Assembly: GCA_965277075.1 (NCBI GenBank)
Contig: OZ255707.1
Location: 3,348,001-3,412,000, forward strand
Source: Lustribacter sp965277075
Lineage (GTDB): Bacteria > Vulcanimicrobiota > Vulcanimicrobiia > Vulcanimicrobiales > Vulcanimicrobiaceae
Length of the DNA: 64,000 bases
Direction of reading: 5' to 3'
The position numbers and the translations under genes were made by a program. Below, piece by piece: positions 43,816 through 52,288 of the stretch (positions within the stretch are counted from its first letter, which is position 1; every line of letters begins with the position of its first letter). The notes below the pieces were generated by a model that searched no databases, was not told the DNA's origin, and worked only from the letters and a program-made list of their open reading frames with translations.

Positions 43816-45111
43816 CTACGCCAGTTCGAGTCGGTCGCGTTTTCGCCGCGGTGTGAAGCGCGGCAACTGTTTCTTCACTCGTTCGGGGATGATCGCGTCG
43901 ATCGCGTCGTCGACCGTCACGATGCCGAGCATCTTTCCCGCCTCGTCGACAACGGGACACGCAAGGAGATCGTAACGAGCGATCGTTGACGCGACCTCTT
44001 CGGCCCGCGTGTCGGGCCGTACGCTCACGATGTCGCTGTCCATCACCGTGTGAATCGTCGCATCCGGCGACGAGAGAAGAAGCGTACGAAGGGAAAGGAC
44101 GCCCAGCAGCTTCTCCGATTGATCGGTGACGTAGAGATAGTAGATGAATTCGGTCTCCGGGGCGAGCTCGCGAATCTTTGCCATCGTTGCTGCGACGGTG
44201 CGATGCGGGTAGATCCAGAGGTAGTCCGTCGTCATCATGCCGCCGGCGGTCTCTTCGTCGTACGCCACGAGCTCGCGGAGGTCGTCGGCCGTCTCGGTGT
44301 CCATCTCGGCGAGCAGCGCTTCTTGCTGCTTCTCCGGCAATTCACCGAGCAAGTCGGCCGCATCGTCGGAGTCCATCTCTTCGATGATATCGGCCGCGCG
44401 CTCGGCACCGAGATCGTCGATGATCGAGCGTTGGCGTTCGGCGTCGAGGTGCTCCAACGCGTCGGCCGCAGTTTCGTCATCGAGCGAACTGACGACGCGT
44501 GCAGCATCTTGGGCGGAAAGATCACCGATAATTTCAGCCAGGTCGGAGGGATGCAGTCGCGCGAGCCGGTTATCGGCTACCTGCAATTGGATCTGCGTCG
44601 GGTTGAGATCGTGCAGCGGCGCGACGTTGTCCCACGCGATGAGCGTGCGAGGGATGCGCGCGACGAGGCCGCGCGAGAGCGAGCCGCCCCCGAGCCGGCG
44701 TACGATGCCGCCGATGCCGATATCGGCAGCCACGACGCGCAGCGCACCGGTGGTGCGTGCGACCTCGATGTCGTTGATGCGCACGACTTTGCGGCCGTCG
44801 ACGTCGACGATTTGTTTGTCGAAGAGGTCCTCGACAAGGTAGAGAGCTTCGTCATCGGGCGGAACGTCGGCCGTCGGTGCTTGCGTCAACATGACCGCGC
44901 CGTCGTCATCGAATTCGGTGACTGTTACGATTGGAGCGAGCCGCTTTCCGTCGCGATTCTTGATGACGACGGCGTCGATGTGCGGAAAGGTGTCGTTCGG
45001 TCGTTTGACGACAAAATCCGAAACACGGCCGACGGATTGGCGCCGTCCGCCCGCGTCGACCACCGCCGTCCGTCCGATCATCTCGGAGAGGAACCCGTCG
45101 TGGAACGCCAT
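43816..45111 (-). CDS. soluble MgtE-like sensor protein (PRC barrels, MgtE_N, CBS pair)
   Basis: About 431 residues with no membrane segments. The order is a PRC-barrel-like region (about 10-80), a second PRC-like region (about 90-150), and a MgtE N-terminal superhelix (SDLAEIIGDLSAQDAARVV; later EEMDSDDAADLLGELPEKQQ). A CBS pair follows (AGGMMTTDYLWIYP onward, ending VVDEAGKMLGIVTVDDAID). This is the Mg(II)-sensing cytosolic half of MgtE channels without the pore. It stops 6 bases before the NRAMP gene, so it probably gates or senses for that transporter. ATG 45111 chosen; upstream residues are low-complexity basic. Confidence 0.86.
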   Translation of the reverse strand: MAFHDGFLSEMIGRTAVVDAGGRRQSVGRVSDFVVKRPNDTFPHIDAVVIKNRDGKRLAPIVTVTEFDDDGAVMLTQAPTADVPPDDEALYLVEDLFDKQIVDVDGRKVVRINDIEVARTTGALRVVAADIGIGGIVRRLGGGSLSRGLVARIPRTLIAWDNVAPLHDLNPTQIQLQVADNRLARLHPSDLAEIIGDLSAQDAARVVSSLDDETAADALEHLDAERQRSIIDDLGAERAADIIEEMDSDDAADLLGELPEKQQEALLAEMDTETADDLRELVAYDEETAGGMMTTDYLWIYPHRTVAATMAKIRELAPETEFIYYLYVTDQSEKLLGVLSLRTLLLSSPDATIHTVMDSDIVSVRPDTRAEEVASTIARYDLLACPVVDEAGKMLGIVTVDDAIDAIIPERVKKQLPRFTPRRKRDRLELA

Positions 45112-45155
45112 CAGGGCGCTCTTACCCGCCCGGGGTCCGCTTTTCTTGCGTCGCG

Positions 45156-45626
45156 CTAACTCTCGGTGCGGACTGCGGCGAGGACGAGCGCCGCTGCCAC
45201 GCAAACGACCGCCGATCCGTATACTGCCGTCGAACGCGAATGGAGCGCGTGATAGGCGTCGCTGTGAACGTCGGGGATGGCGGCCATCGCCGGAACGATC
45301 GCGGCCATCTCGTAGGTGATCGCGCCGAGTGCGATCAGAACGAGCAACGCGCGTACGAGGTCATTCGTGCGGTCGGAGGCTTCGCGCGAACGTGCAAGCG
45401 CGAGGACGACGGCGCCCGCACCGCAGACGTAACCGGCAATTGCGAGCGTGCGAAGGTTGGCCGCGGTCAGCGCGGCAAATTGCGTGAGGTCGGTCACGAC
45501 GCGAAATGCGGCCGGTGCAAAGATAAACGCGAAGCCGCAGAGCGCGCCGAGCCAAAGTCCGAGCGCGGGAATCTCAACTGCGGCGAGCACGCGGTCGAGT
45601 CGCGTTCGATCCGTTCGACGAAACAT
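45156..45626 (-). CDS. DUF4149-like membrane protein
   Basis: A 156-residue membrane protein with four hydrophobic segments. The first contains GLWLGALCGFAFIFAPAAF, the characteristic pattern of DUF4149/TMEM205-like proteins. Function unknown. It lies 44 bases upstream of the MgtE-like gene on the same strand and is probably in its operon. ATG 45626 removes a basic, atypical upstream extension. Confidence 0.75.
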   Translation of the reverse strand: MFRRTDRTRLDRVLAAVEIPALGLWLGALCGFAFIFAPAAFRVVTDLTQFAALTAANLRTLAIAGYVCGAGAVVLALARSREASDRTNDLVRALLVLIALGAITYEMAAIVPAMAAIPDVHSDAYHALHSRSTAVYGSAVVCVAAALVLAAVRTES

Positions 45627-45642
45627 TCCCGTGCGTTCCGAT

Positions 45643-45648
45643 GAGGAG
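45643..45648 (+). promoter_or_regulatory. ribosome-binding site deciding the phosphatase start
   Basis: GAGGAG lies 4 bases before GTG 45653. It also lies inside the reading frame that would begin at ATG 45641, so it supports the GTG as the true start. Confidence 0.6.
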
Positions 45649-45652
45649 TTAC

Positions 45653-46417
45653 GTGGACCCGCTCGATTTCGTCTCGTCCGTCGCGCGAACGTCCGGCGCG
45701 TTATTGCTCGAGACGTTCGGCGGCCCGCACGCAATGCTCGAGAAACGACCGCGCGACATCGTGACCGAGGCCGATCGCGCGAGCGAAGCAGTCGTCGTCG
45801 CCGCCGCGCGCACGCACTTTCCGAGCGCCGTCGTTCTCGGTGAGGAGGGCGGCGTGTATGAAGGATCGGGCGACGAACGGTTCATCGTCGATCCGCTCGA
45901 CGGCACGACGAATTACGCGCACGGCTACCCGATGTTTTGCGTTTCCATCGCGTATGAACGCGCAGGCGTTCTCGAAGCCGCCGCGATCGACGCACCGTTT
46001 CTCGGCATGCACTTCACCGCCCGGCGCGGCGCGGGCGCGTTCCTCAACGGCCACCCGATCCACGTCTCGGCGACGGCGACGCTGGAGAGCGCCTTGGTCT
46101 GTACCGGTTTCAATCCGGCGGACTACGAGCGGAACGGCCGCTACTTCGCTGCGCTCTCGAAGCGCGCGCAAGGCGTGCGGCGTGACGGTTCGGCGGCGCT
46201 CGACCTCGCGCTGGTCGCTGCCGGCCGTTTCGACGCGTTTTGGGAATGGGACCTCAAACCGTGGGACGTGGCTGCCGGTGCGTTGCTCATCACCGAGGCC
46301 GGTGGCCGGGTCAGCGCGATCGGCGGCGAGCGGTTCGATGTGGCGGCCGGTTCGCTGGCGGCGACGAACGGATCGCTGCACGAAGAACTTCGTGCAGCGA
46401 TCCTAGCCGCAGATTAG
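45653..46417 (+). CDS. inositol-monophosphatase-family phosphatase
   Basis: A 254-residue Mg(II)-dependent, Li-sensitive-type phosphatase. The metal motifs are GEEGG, FIVDPLDGTTNYAHG (both Asp ligands) and WDLKPWDVAAGALLITEAGG at the C terminus. Possible substrates are inositol-1-phosphate, histidinol phosphate or related sugar phosphates; sequence alone does not decide. GTG 45653 is preferred to ATG 45641 (see the adjacent ribosome-binding site). It is convergent with amt, overlapping by 4 bases. Confidence 0.9.
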   Translation: MDPLDFVSSVARTSGALLLETFGGPHAMLEKRPRDIVTEADRASEAVVVAAARTHFPSAVVLGEEGGVYEGSGDERFIVDPLDGTTNYAHGYPMFCVSIAYERAGVLEAAAIDAPFLGMHFTARRGAGAFLNGHPIHVSATATLESALVCTGFNPADYERNGRYFAALSKRAQGVRRDGSAALDLALVAAGRFDAFWEWDLKPWDVAAGALLITEAGGRVSAIGGERFDVAAGSLAATNGSLHEELRAAILAAD

Positions 46418-47814
46418 TTGACGCCGACCGGTGTCGGAGCCGGGGCGGTATACGGCATCGGGTCCATACCGTGAATGGCAAGGTCTCCGCCTTCGACGTC
46501 GCCGTCGCTGGCGCGCAGCGGTATCACGAACGAGATCACCTTGAGGATGATCGCCGTGCCGATGATGTTCAGGACGATGATGAACGCCGCAGCTTCGATC
46601 TGGAGAAGAAGCTGTTTTGGACCTCCGCCGTAGATCAAACCGTTGATCGAGAAGTCCGACGCCGGCGTTTTCAGTTTCTTACCGGCATCGGTGGCGAAGA
46701 ACTCGATCATGGCCGGGTTGCCGACGATGCCGACCATCAGGCCGCCGAAGAGACCGGCGACGCCGTGCGTGTGCAGCACGCCGAACGTGTCGTCGACTCT
46801 TTGCAGCAGCTTGGTGTTGCCGATCTTGTTGAGGCTGAACCACGCGATGCCGCCGACGATCAGCCCGGTGGCCATCGCCCCGTAGCCGTCGCAGAAACCT
46901 GCGCCCGGCGTGATAGCGACGAGACCGACAATCATACCGTTGATCATCGAGACCGCGTTCACTTTGCCCGTCACGATCATATCGAGGATCATCCAGACGA
47001 GCAGTGAGACGACGGTGCAGATGTTGGTGTTGAGCACGGCCGCGGCCGCATCGCCGTTCGCGAAGTACGGATCGCCGCCGTTGAAACCGTTCCAGCCGAG
47101 CCAGAGAATTCCAGCGCCGGCGAGCGCGATGATCAAGTTGTTGGGTTCGAAGTCTTTGCGGTCAGCGAGGAGCCGCGGACCGACCATCGCCGCAGCGACG
47201 AAACCTGAAACGCCGGCGGCCAAATGGATGACGTAACCGCCCGAGTAGTCTGCGGCGCCGAGTTGCGCGAGCCAGCCGCCGCCCCAGATGCTGAAGGCGC
47301 CGACCGTATAGACGAGCGTGCTCCACAGCGGGACGAAGACCATCCACGCGCGGAAGTTCATGCGACCCAGGACCGAGCCCGCGATGAGTAACGGGGTGAT
47401 CGCCGCGAACACGAACTGGAACCAGATCATCGCCGAACCGGAGAAGTGGAGATCCGGAAGGGCGGCGGCGGCATCGGGAATCGTTGTCTGTCCCAGTTCT
47501 TGAGCGGCGCCGATGGCCGGGCCGGGAGTGCCGAGGAACCAACTCCCGGCGATGCCGAGCCAGTGGGCGCCGAAGGACATGTTGTAGCCGAACAACGACC
47601 ACGTAATCAACACGATCGAAAACGCATAGAAGCACATGACCGCTGAGTTCAGCGCCCATTTTTTCTTCGCGAGACCCGCATAAAGGATTGCGAGTCCCGG
47701 AATGCTTTGTAAGCCGACGAATGTTCCCGCGGTAAGCTGCCATGCCGTGTCACCTGAATTGAGCCACGACGGCGCTTCGATGAGCGGGTTGACGTCCGCC
47801 AAAAGTGTCAACAA
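46414..47814 (-). CDS. amt: ammonium transporter (Amt/MEP/Rh family)
   Basis: A 466-residue trimeric ammonium channel with about eleven membrane helices. Landmarks are GLAILYAGLAKKKWALNSA near the N-terminus, DYSGGYVIHLAAGVSGFVAA (with the first pore His), and the second pore His in FGVLHTHGVAGLFGG. The TTG start at 47814 is well supported by AGGAGGGG 7 bases upstream. An N-terminal segment of about 20 residues before helix 1 is not a clear signal peptide. No glnK/glnB gene is adjacent, which is unusual for amt. Ammonium uptake would feed the glutamine synthetase encoded nearby. Confidence 0.94.
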   Translation of the reverse strand: MLTLLADVNPLIEAPSWLNSGDTAWQLTAGTFVGLQSIPGLAILYAGLAKKKWALNSAVMCFYAFSIVLITWSLFGYNMSFGAHWLGIAGSWFLGTPGPAIGAAQELGQTTIPDAAAALPDLHFSGSAMIWFQFVFAAITPLLIAGSVLGRMNFRAWMVFVPLWSTLVYTVGAFSIWGGGWLAQLGAADYSGGYVIHLAAGVSGFVAAAMVGPRLLADRKDFEPNNLIIALAGAGILWLGWNGFNGGDPYFANGDAAAAVLNTNICTVVSLLVWMILDMIVTGKVNAVSMINGMIVGLVAITPGAGFCDGYGAMATGLIVGGIAWFSLNKIGNTKLLQRVDDTFGVLHTHGVAGLFGGLMVGIVGNPAMIEFFATDAGKKLKTPASDFSINGLIYGGGPKQLLLQIEAAAFIIVLNIIGTAIILKVISFVIPLRASDGDVEGGDLAIHGMDPMPYTAPAPTPVGVN

Positions 47815-48203
47815 AAAACGACCCCTCCTGCAATGGGTTGGTCTTTACAGTAACGGGACAAGCGAAACCGGGCATTCGACAACCGCGTAAGAGAAGCGGT
47901 GCGCAGCCCTCTAGATTGATAATCTGACCCTAATGGTCAAGTGACCGCTACGGCAACTTCGCGTCCTAACGCCGTCGCCATGGCGCGCGCGATGCTCAAC
48001 CGGCGCCGGCAGGTCCGGCAGCAACGAGCCGGGTGAACCGAGGGCCGAGTACGCCGAACGTATTCCATCGGAACGGCGGCGCGATCTCTGCATCGTCTCG
48101 GATTGCCTGCAGCGCCGGCCGTAGAACGCGATCCGATGCGAAACGACGCAAGCGATTCTGGGAGAGCGCACGATCGGTCTCGAACGTTTTGTTCGTCCGT
48201 CAC
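47815..48203. other. 389-base region without a supported protein gene
   Basis: Between the amt start and the tRNA. It contains the amt ribosome-binding site (47822-47829, AGGAGGGG read on the minus strand). The AT-rich segment around 47911-47940 is a reasonable place for promoters. GC-rich hairpin-forming sequence lies at 47990-48035. Minus-strand frames of 86-88 codons exist but have Arg-rich, non-protein-like composition. I see no gene I can support. Confidence 0.5.
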
Positions 48204-48290
48204 GGAGAGATGGCAGAGCGGTTTAATGCAGCAGTCTTGAAAACTGCAGAGCCTTTACGGGCTCCGTGGGTTCGAATCCCACTCTCTCCT
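48204..48290 (+). tRNA. tRNA-Ser(UGA)
   Basis: A class II tRNA cloverleaf. The acceptor stem is GGAGAGA/TCTCTCC, the D-arm has GCA/TGC, and the anticodon arm is GCAGT-CTTGAAA-ACTGC with anticodon TGA reading UCA. A long variable arm (GAGCC/GGCTC) and T-arm GTGGG-TTCGAAT-CCCAC follow. The long variable arm and the UGA anticodon both fix serine identity. CCA is not encoded. The base after the acceptor stem (position 73, base 48290) is T, whereas bacterial serine tRNAs normally have G. Confidence 0.95.
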
Positions 48291-48450
48291 GAAGAGCAAC
48301 CGCGCCGTGTATGAGGCGTCTCGCTTTGCGATCGCGTTCTTTCGTTTCACGATCACCGAGGTCCATGTTCGCCGCATGGCCCCTAAGTTCGGGGAGCGCT
48401 TGTTGCATGCGACTCTGCAAGACGCTATGTTGCTTCCTAAGAGGGTTTCA

Positions 48451-49062
48451 ATGCAAGCATCTTGTGTCGCTTTCGTTGCAGCATTTTTCGTCGGAGTTGC
48501 CTTCTCATCGGCTCCGGCTCAAACGCAAACACCATCGGTACTCACGGTTAAGCCACTAGCGTCAACCAGAATCGCCGCTCTTCCCGCGGGGCCGCTGTTC
48601 TGGCGGCTCGAGACGTTCTCGACACCCGCACTCGCGCAATCCGCTGCCGGACCGTCGGCGCTCGCCGTGCAATCCGGTGGTAGAAACTGGCTGATCACCC
48701 TTGGACCCGCGGGCGGCGCGTCGGCCGGAGGCACGAAAGTTGCCGAGGTCGGACCGCTGCCGAACGTGATCGCGACGCATTATCTTTTGCAAGTGAACGA
48801 AGCAAGTGGACCGCCCGGCGCCACGAGTGCACAGCATTCACATCCCGGCTCCGAAACATTCTACGTGCTCAACGGCGAAACGACGAGCCGTACGCCGGAA
48901 GGGATGATACATGTGGCCGCGGGCCACGCCCAACTCGGTCACGTCGCCGGCACCGCGATGCAAGTCTCGAGCAGCGGGACAACGGATCTTCTCTCACTGG
49001 TGATGTTTTTGGTCGACGCCGATCAACCGTTCTCGTCGCCCGCAAAACTCCTGAGCATGTGA
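48451..49062 (+). CDS. secreted cupin-domain protein
   Basis: A 203-residue protein. The signal peptide (SCVAFVAAFFVGVAFSSAPAQ) is followed by a small-beta-barrel cupin domain. The metal-binding motif is SAQHSHPGSETFYVLNGE with His129, His131 and Glu135; a further His (154 or 164) could complete the site. ATG 48451 is supported by AGAGGG 6 bases upstream. A metal-dependent enzyme or ligand-binding role outside the cytoplasm is likely; substrate unknown. Confidence 0.78.
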   Translation: MQASCVAFVAAFFVGVAFSSAPAQTQTPSVLTVKPLASTRIAALPAGPLFWRLETFSTPALAQSAAGPSALAVQSGGRNWLITLGPAGGASAGGTKVAEVGPLPNVIATHYLLQVNEASGPPGATSAQHSHPGSETFYVLNGETTSRTPEGMIHVAAGHAQLGHVAGTAMQVSSSGTTDLLSLVMFLVDADQPFSSPAKLLSM

Positions 49063-49092
49063 CACTGCCGTCGGCAGCCGGCCGGGCCGCTC

Positions 49093-50310
49093 TCAGTAGT
49101 TCCAGGTGGGCGCTGGGAAGATCGGCTTCGCGTCGGCCAGACGGTACGGATAGATCGTGACGAGTCTCGCGTGCTGAATCTGGTTGACCACCATCGGCTT
49201 GTACGCGTTGACGCCGCGCGAATCGAATTTCAAGAGGCCGTAGAAGGTGACCACGTCGAGATTGAGGAGGGCGGCGCGAACCGCGGCGCGATCCGTCGTT
49301 CCGGCACGCTGCAGCGCGTATTGAAACGCTAAACACGCCGCGGTCGCCTCGGCATTGTGATAATCGGGCAAGTGATGAAACGTCGCGGCGAAGGCTTCGG
49401 CGTAGTCGTGCGCGGTTCGATAGAACCCGGGAGCCCCCGCGTACGTCACTGCGGCCGACCACTGCGCGCTGCCGACGACCGCCTCGGCGTCGTTGCCGAG
49501 CGTGGCACGGAATTCCGGCGTGTCTGGTCCGATCGTGTACCCGTAGAGTTTGGCTTGGACGTGCTGGTCCTTGAGAGCGCGATGCATCAGCAGCGCGTCT
49601 TGAAGATGTCCGGCGTTAAGCACGATGTCGGCCCCCGATGCCTTGATGGCTGCGGCGGCCGCGGCGACCGACGTCGCGTCGTCCGAATAGTGGTCCGCGT
49701 AGACGACGCGAAGGCCGTGGTCGTTGGCGGACTGCACCGCGCCTTGCTGAACTTCCAGCGAAAACGAGTCACTCGCCGCGCTGATCGCAATCGTTCTTGG
49801 ATGCGGCGTGCGGTGCAGGGCGTACTCGATGATGCCGACCAGATATTTGCGCGCGGGCGACATCACGTCGACGATATTGTGGTAACCCTGATTGAAGGTG
49901 TTCTCGGCGGCGCCGCCGCTGGCGACCATCGGAATGCCACGCCGCTCCGCGACGGCCGACGCGGTAAAGGTGGGTCCCGATCCGTACGGCCCCAAAATGA
50001 AGTCGATATGCTCTCCGGCGATGAGGGCATCGAGGCGTGCCGCGGTGCTTGATGGCGTGGAGCCGTCGTCGGCGTAGCGGATGTCGATCGCGTAGGTTTC
50101 GTTACCGACGCGCAGGCCGCCATGCGCGTTCGTGTAGTTCATCCAGAAGTCGTAGCCTTCTTGGGTGAGCCTGCCTTCGCCCGAGAGTGGACCGGTCAGC
50201 GCGACCGCCGCGGCAAACACGATCGTCTTCGGAGCCGGTGCGGCCGACGCGTACGGCACGAAAGCGAACGTCGATGCCGCCAGCGCGACCATCGCGAAGA
50301 GGCGCCTCAC
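49093..50310 (-). CDS. branched-chain amino-acid-type (Liv/AmiC) periplasmic binding protein
   Basis: A 405-residue exported protein, third gene of a minus-strand cassette. The signal peptide (LFAMVALAASTFAFVPYASA) precedes a type I periplasmic-binding fold: VFAAAVALTGPLSGEGR at the N-terminus, IDFILGPYGSGPTFTASAVA and IPMVASGGAAENTF around the ligand cleft, and ADIVLNAGHLQDALLMHRAL later. The GTG start overlaps the stop of the PstS-like gene (GTGA). No LivHMGF permease or ATPase genes are in the window, so it may act as a receptor instead of in transport. Ligand unknown. Confidence 0.85.
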   Translation of the reverse strand: MRRLFAMVALAASTFAFVPYASAAPAPKTIVFAAAVALTGPLSGEGRLTQEGYDFWMNYTNAHGGLRVGNETYAIDIRYADDGSTPSSTAARLDALIAGEHIDFILGPYGSGPTFTASAVAERRGIPMVASGGAAENTFNQGYHNIVDVMSPARKYLVGIIEYALHRTPHPRTIAISAASDSFSLEVQQGAVQSANDHGLRVVYADHYSDDATSVAAAAAAIKASGADIVLNAGHLQDALLMHRALKDQHVQAKLYGYTIGPDTPEFRATLGNDAEAVVGSAQWSAAVTYAGAPGFYRTAHDYAEAFAATFHHLPDYHNAEATAACLAFQYALQRAGTTDRAAVRAALLNLDVVTFYGLLKFDSRGVNAYKPMVVNQIQHARLVTIYPYRLADAKPIFPAPTWNY

Positions 50311-51341
50311 GGCACGAAGCCGTCGCGGGCGGCAACCGCCTTCGCGCCGTCCGACGTCGCGTACGCCACCAAACCGGGAACGGACCCGTCTCGAATTTGC
50401 CATGCGTTTACCGTCACTCCGAGGGCAAGCGGATAGCGCCCTTCGCTGATTGAGAGGATGCTGGGCGCCGCGAACGTGCGAATCGCGAGCACCTTGCCGG
50501 GTACGGCCGCGCTGAAAGCGACCATGCCGATAGCGTTGCGTCCGTTCGCGGCGGCGACGGCACGGACGGCGTCCGCACTTGACGGAACGCGGATCACCGC
50601 CGAGCCGACCGGCGCACCATTCAGCAGCGCCCTCGAGACCAGGCGCGCTTCGTCGGTCGCGTCAGCGGGCAGATAGGCGACAATCGGCCCGTTCGCACCG
50701 TGCAGCGACGTCCACGTGCGGACGTTGCCGGTGAGGACGCTGCGCAGTTGCCGAATGCTCAATTCGGCGATCGGATTTTGCGGGTTGACGATCGCGACGA
50801 CGCCATCGTGCCCAACGAGATTTCCGCCGAGCGATCGTCGTGTCGGGTCGAGCGTGGTTGAAAAACGAACATCGCATTCGGTCGTGCGAATCTCGAAATG
50901 ATCCTCGTACGCACGGTTTTGCGCGACGTATGCGCCGAGAACGTCATGCGCTAAACGAGTCGTTATGCTGGACCCGCAGACGCCGACCATCGTGGCCGCA
51001 CTCGGCCGGCCGCCCGCGACGGTATGCGAAACGACGACTGCGGCAAGCGCGATGACGGTAATGGCCGATCCGCCGACGAGCGCGCGGCGCAGATTCCAGC
51101 GGCGTCGCGGCAGCGTGGTCGCCGGGACGGCTGAGGGCGCCGGCGGCGGCACGATTTTTTCGGGCGGCAACGATGCATCGGGCCAGCGCCGCGGCCGGTC
51201 GGGAATGTACGGCTGCAGCAACTCGCCGCAATTGGGGCAAAACTTGCCCGGACCGTCGTAGATCTCGATCGGACCGTTGGCCTCGGTGTTGCAGCGGGCA
51301 TTCTTGCAAATGCCGAGTGTCGGCGACTGCGTTTTCATCAT
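50307..51341 (-). CDS. zinc-ribbon, membrane-anchored PstS-like protein
   Basis: A 344-residue protein of unusual architecture. An N-terminal zinc ribbon has Cys12, Cys17, Cys35 and Cys38. A proline-rich linker (60-78), one membrane helix (about 86-110), and an outward-facing phosphate-binding-protein-like domain follow (VCGSSITTRLAHDVLGAYVA; DGVVAIVNPQNPIAELSIRQ). This suggests a cytosolic ribbon tied to an extracytoplasmic ligand domain, i.e. a sensor rather than a diffusible binding protein. The start overlaps the coiled-coil gene and the stop overlaps the Liv-type gene, so all three are translationally coupled. Ligand inferred only from fold. Confidence 0.8.
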   Translation of the reverse strand: MMKTQSPTLGICKNARCNTEANGPIEIYDGPGKFCPNCGELLQPYIPDRPRRWPDASLPPEKIVPPPAPSAVPATTLPRRRWNLRRALVGGSAITVIALAAVVVSHTVAGGRPSAATMVGVCGSSITTRLAHDVLGAYVAQNRAYEDHFEIRTTECDVRFSTTLDPTRRSLGGNLVGHDGVVAIVNPQNPIAELSIRQLRSVLTGNVRTWTSLHGANGPIVAYLPADATDEARLVSRALLNGAPVGSAVIRVPSSADAVRAVAAANGRNAIGMVAFSAAVPGKVLAIRTFAAPSILSISEGRYPLALGVTVNAWQIRDGSVPGLVAYATSDGAKAVAARDGFVP

Positions 51342-52039
51342 CCGGCTCCTGCGCGCGCCGCATCGGCGGCACGGCGCTCGGCGGCGCGTTGCGCAGCGGC
51401 GACGGCAAATTCGGTGACGGACGCCGGCGCCGGCGTGACCTGCTCTGACGGCGGAACGATACTCGCCGTAAGTAGCGGCATCAGCAGGGGAACGGCGGAT
51501 TCCGCCTGTTCGCGAAGACGCGTCGCGTCGTAGGCGCGTTGGCGCGCCACGGCGAGCTCGGCCTCCAGATTTCGCTCCTGTGCGGCCGCAGCGTCAACTT
51601 CTTCCTCATACGCTGCGACGGAGGCCACGAGCCGTTCGAGGGCGCGTTTGGCTTCATCGCGCGACTGCGCAACGGCGCTCGCGGCGGCTTGAGCCTGTTC
51701 CTTCACTTGCGCGGACTGCTGGAGTCGCGCTTCGGCGAACGCGACGCGTTCGATCGCCTCGCGTTCACGGACGGCTGCACCGCGCGCCGCTTCCGCCAAC
51801 TGCTCACATTTCGCGGCTGCCGCCGCGGCAGCGGCTTGTTCTTCCTGAGCGAGAAGTCTCGCCTCCGCCTCTTCGGCCTCGCGCAGCGCATTCTCGGCGG
51901 CGATGCGCGCGTCGAACGCGTGCCGACGCGCCTCGCGGAGCGCGGTCAGTTCGGGAGTGAGGGCTTCGAGGCTTTCGAGAACCGTGATGGCCGGCACGGC
52001 TTTTGCCCACGATTCGCCGTGAAGGTGCTCTTCGTTCAT
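51338..52039 (-). CDS. coiled-coil protein, first gene of the binding-protein cassette
   Basis: A 233-residue, mostly helical protein. Residues of about 30-180 are a long Ala/Glu/Arg-rich coiled coil with heptad-like spacing; the last 45 residues are Pro/Ala-rich. No domain recognised, no signal peptide and no membrane helix. ATG 52039 is preferred (CAGG 5 bases upstream) over TTG 52051. The stop overlaps the start of the PstS-like gene, so it probably works with that protein, perhaps as a cytosolic scaffold; this is inference. Confidence 0.72.
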   Translation of the reverse strand: MNEEHLHGESWAKAVPAITVLESLEALTPELTALREARRHAFDARIAAENALREAEEAEARLLAQEEQAAAAAAAAKCEQLAEAARGAAVREREAIERVAFAEARLQQSAQVKEQAQAAASAVAQSRDEAKRALERLVASVAAYEEEVDAAAAQERNLEAELAVARQRAYDATRLREQAESAVPLLMPLLTASIVPPSEQVTPAPASVTEFAVAAAQRAAERRAADAARAGAG

Positions 52040-52288
52040 GCGACCTGCCAAGAGGATTCCGCAATTGACGAGCGCTCGACGCTGTCGCGTCGCCGTTCGG
52101 AAGCGGAAGCGATACTACACGTGTATCGGCACCGGCCTCGGAGGATTTTAAAGTAAGCGAGCGAGTTGTTGCTTCGCACGACGGACGGGCAGTTTGTATG
52201 GCGCTTTACAGAGCTGCCTTAGACGGTCGGATACGGTGATCGCACGATTCTCGGCTCGTGATTACTGTATACCGCTTAAGGAAACGAC

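Noticed and set aside
47985..48070. Possible small SRP RNA beside tRNA-Ser, because of CAGGTCCGG followed by AGCAACGAG
   Set aside because: The order next to tRNA-Ser and the partial core resemble ffs, but the GGAA-type tetraloop and its closing stem are missing and the flanks do not form the long SRP hairpin. A covariance-model search (Infernal, Bacteria_small_SRP) would settle it.
47937..48203. Minus-strand frames of 86-88 codons between amt and the tRNA
   Set aside because: Composition is Arg/Cys/Ser-rich without domain-like pattern, and no ribosome-binding site is present.
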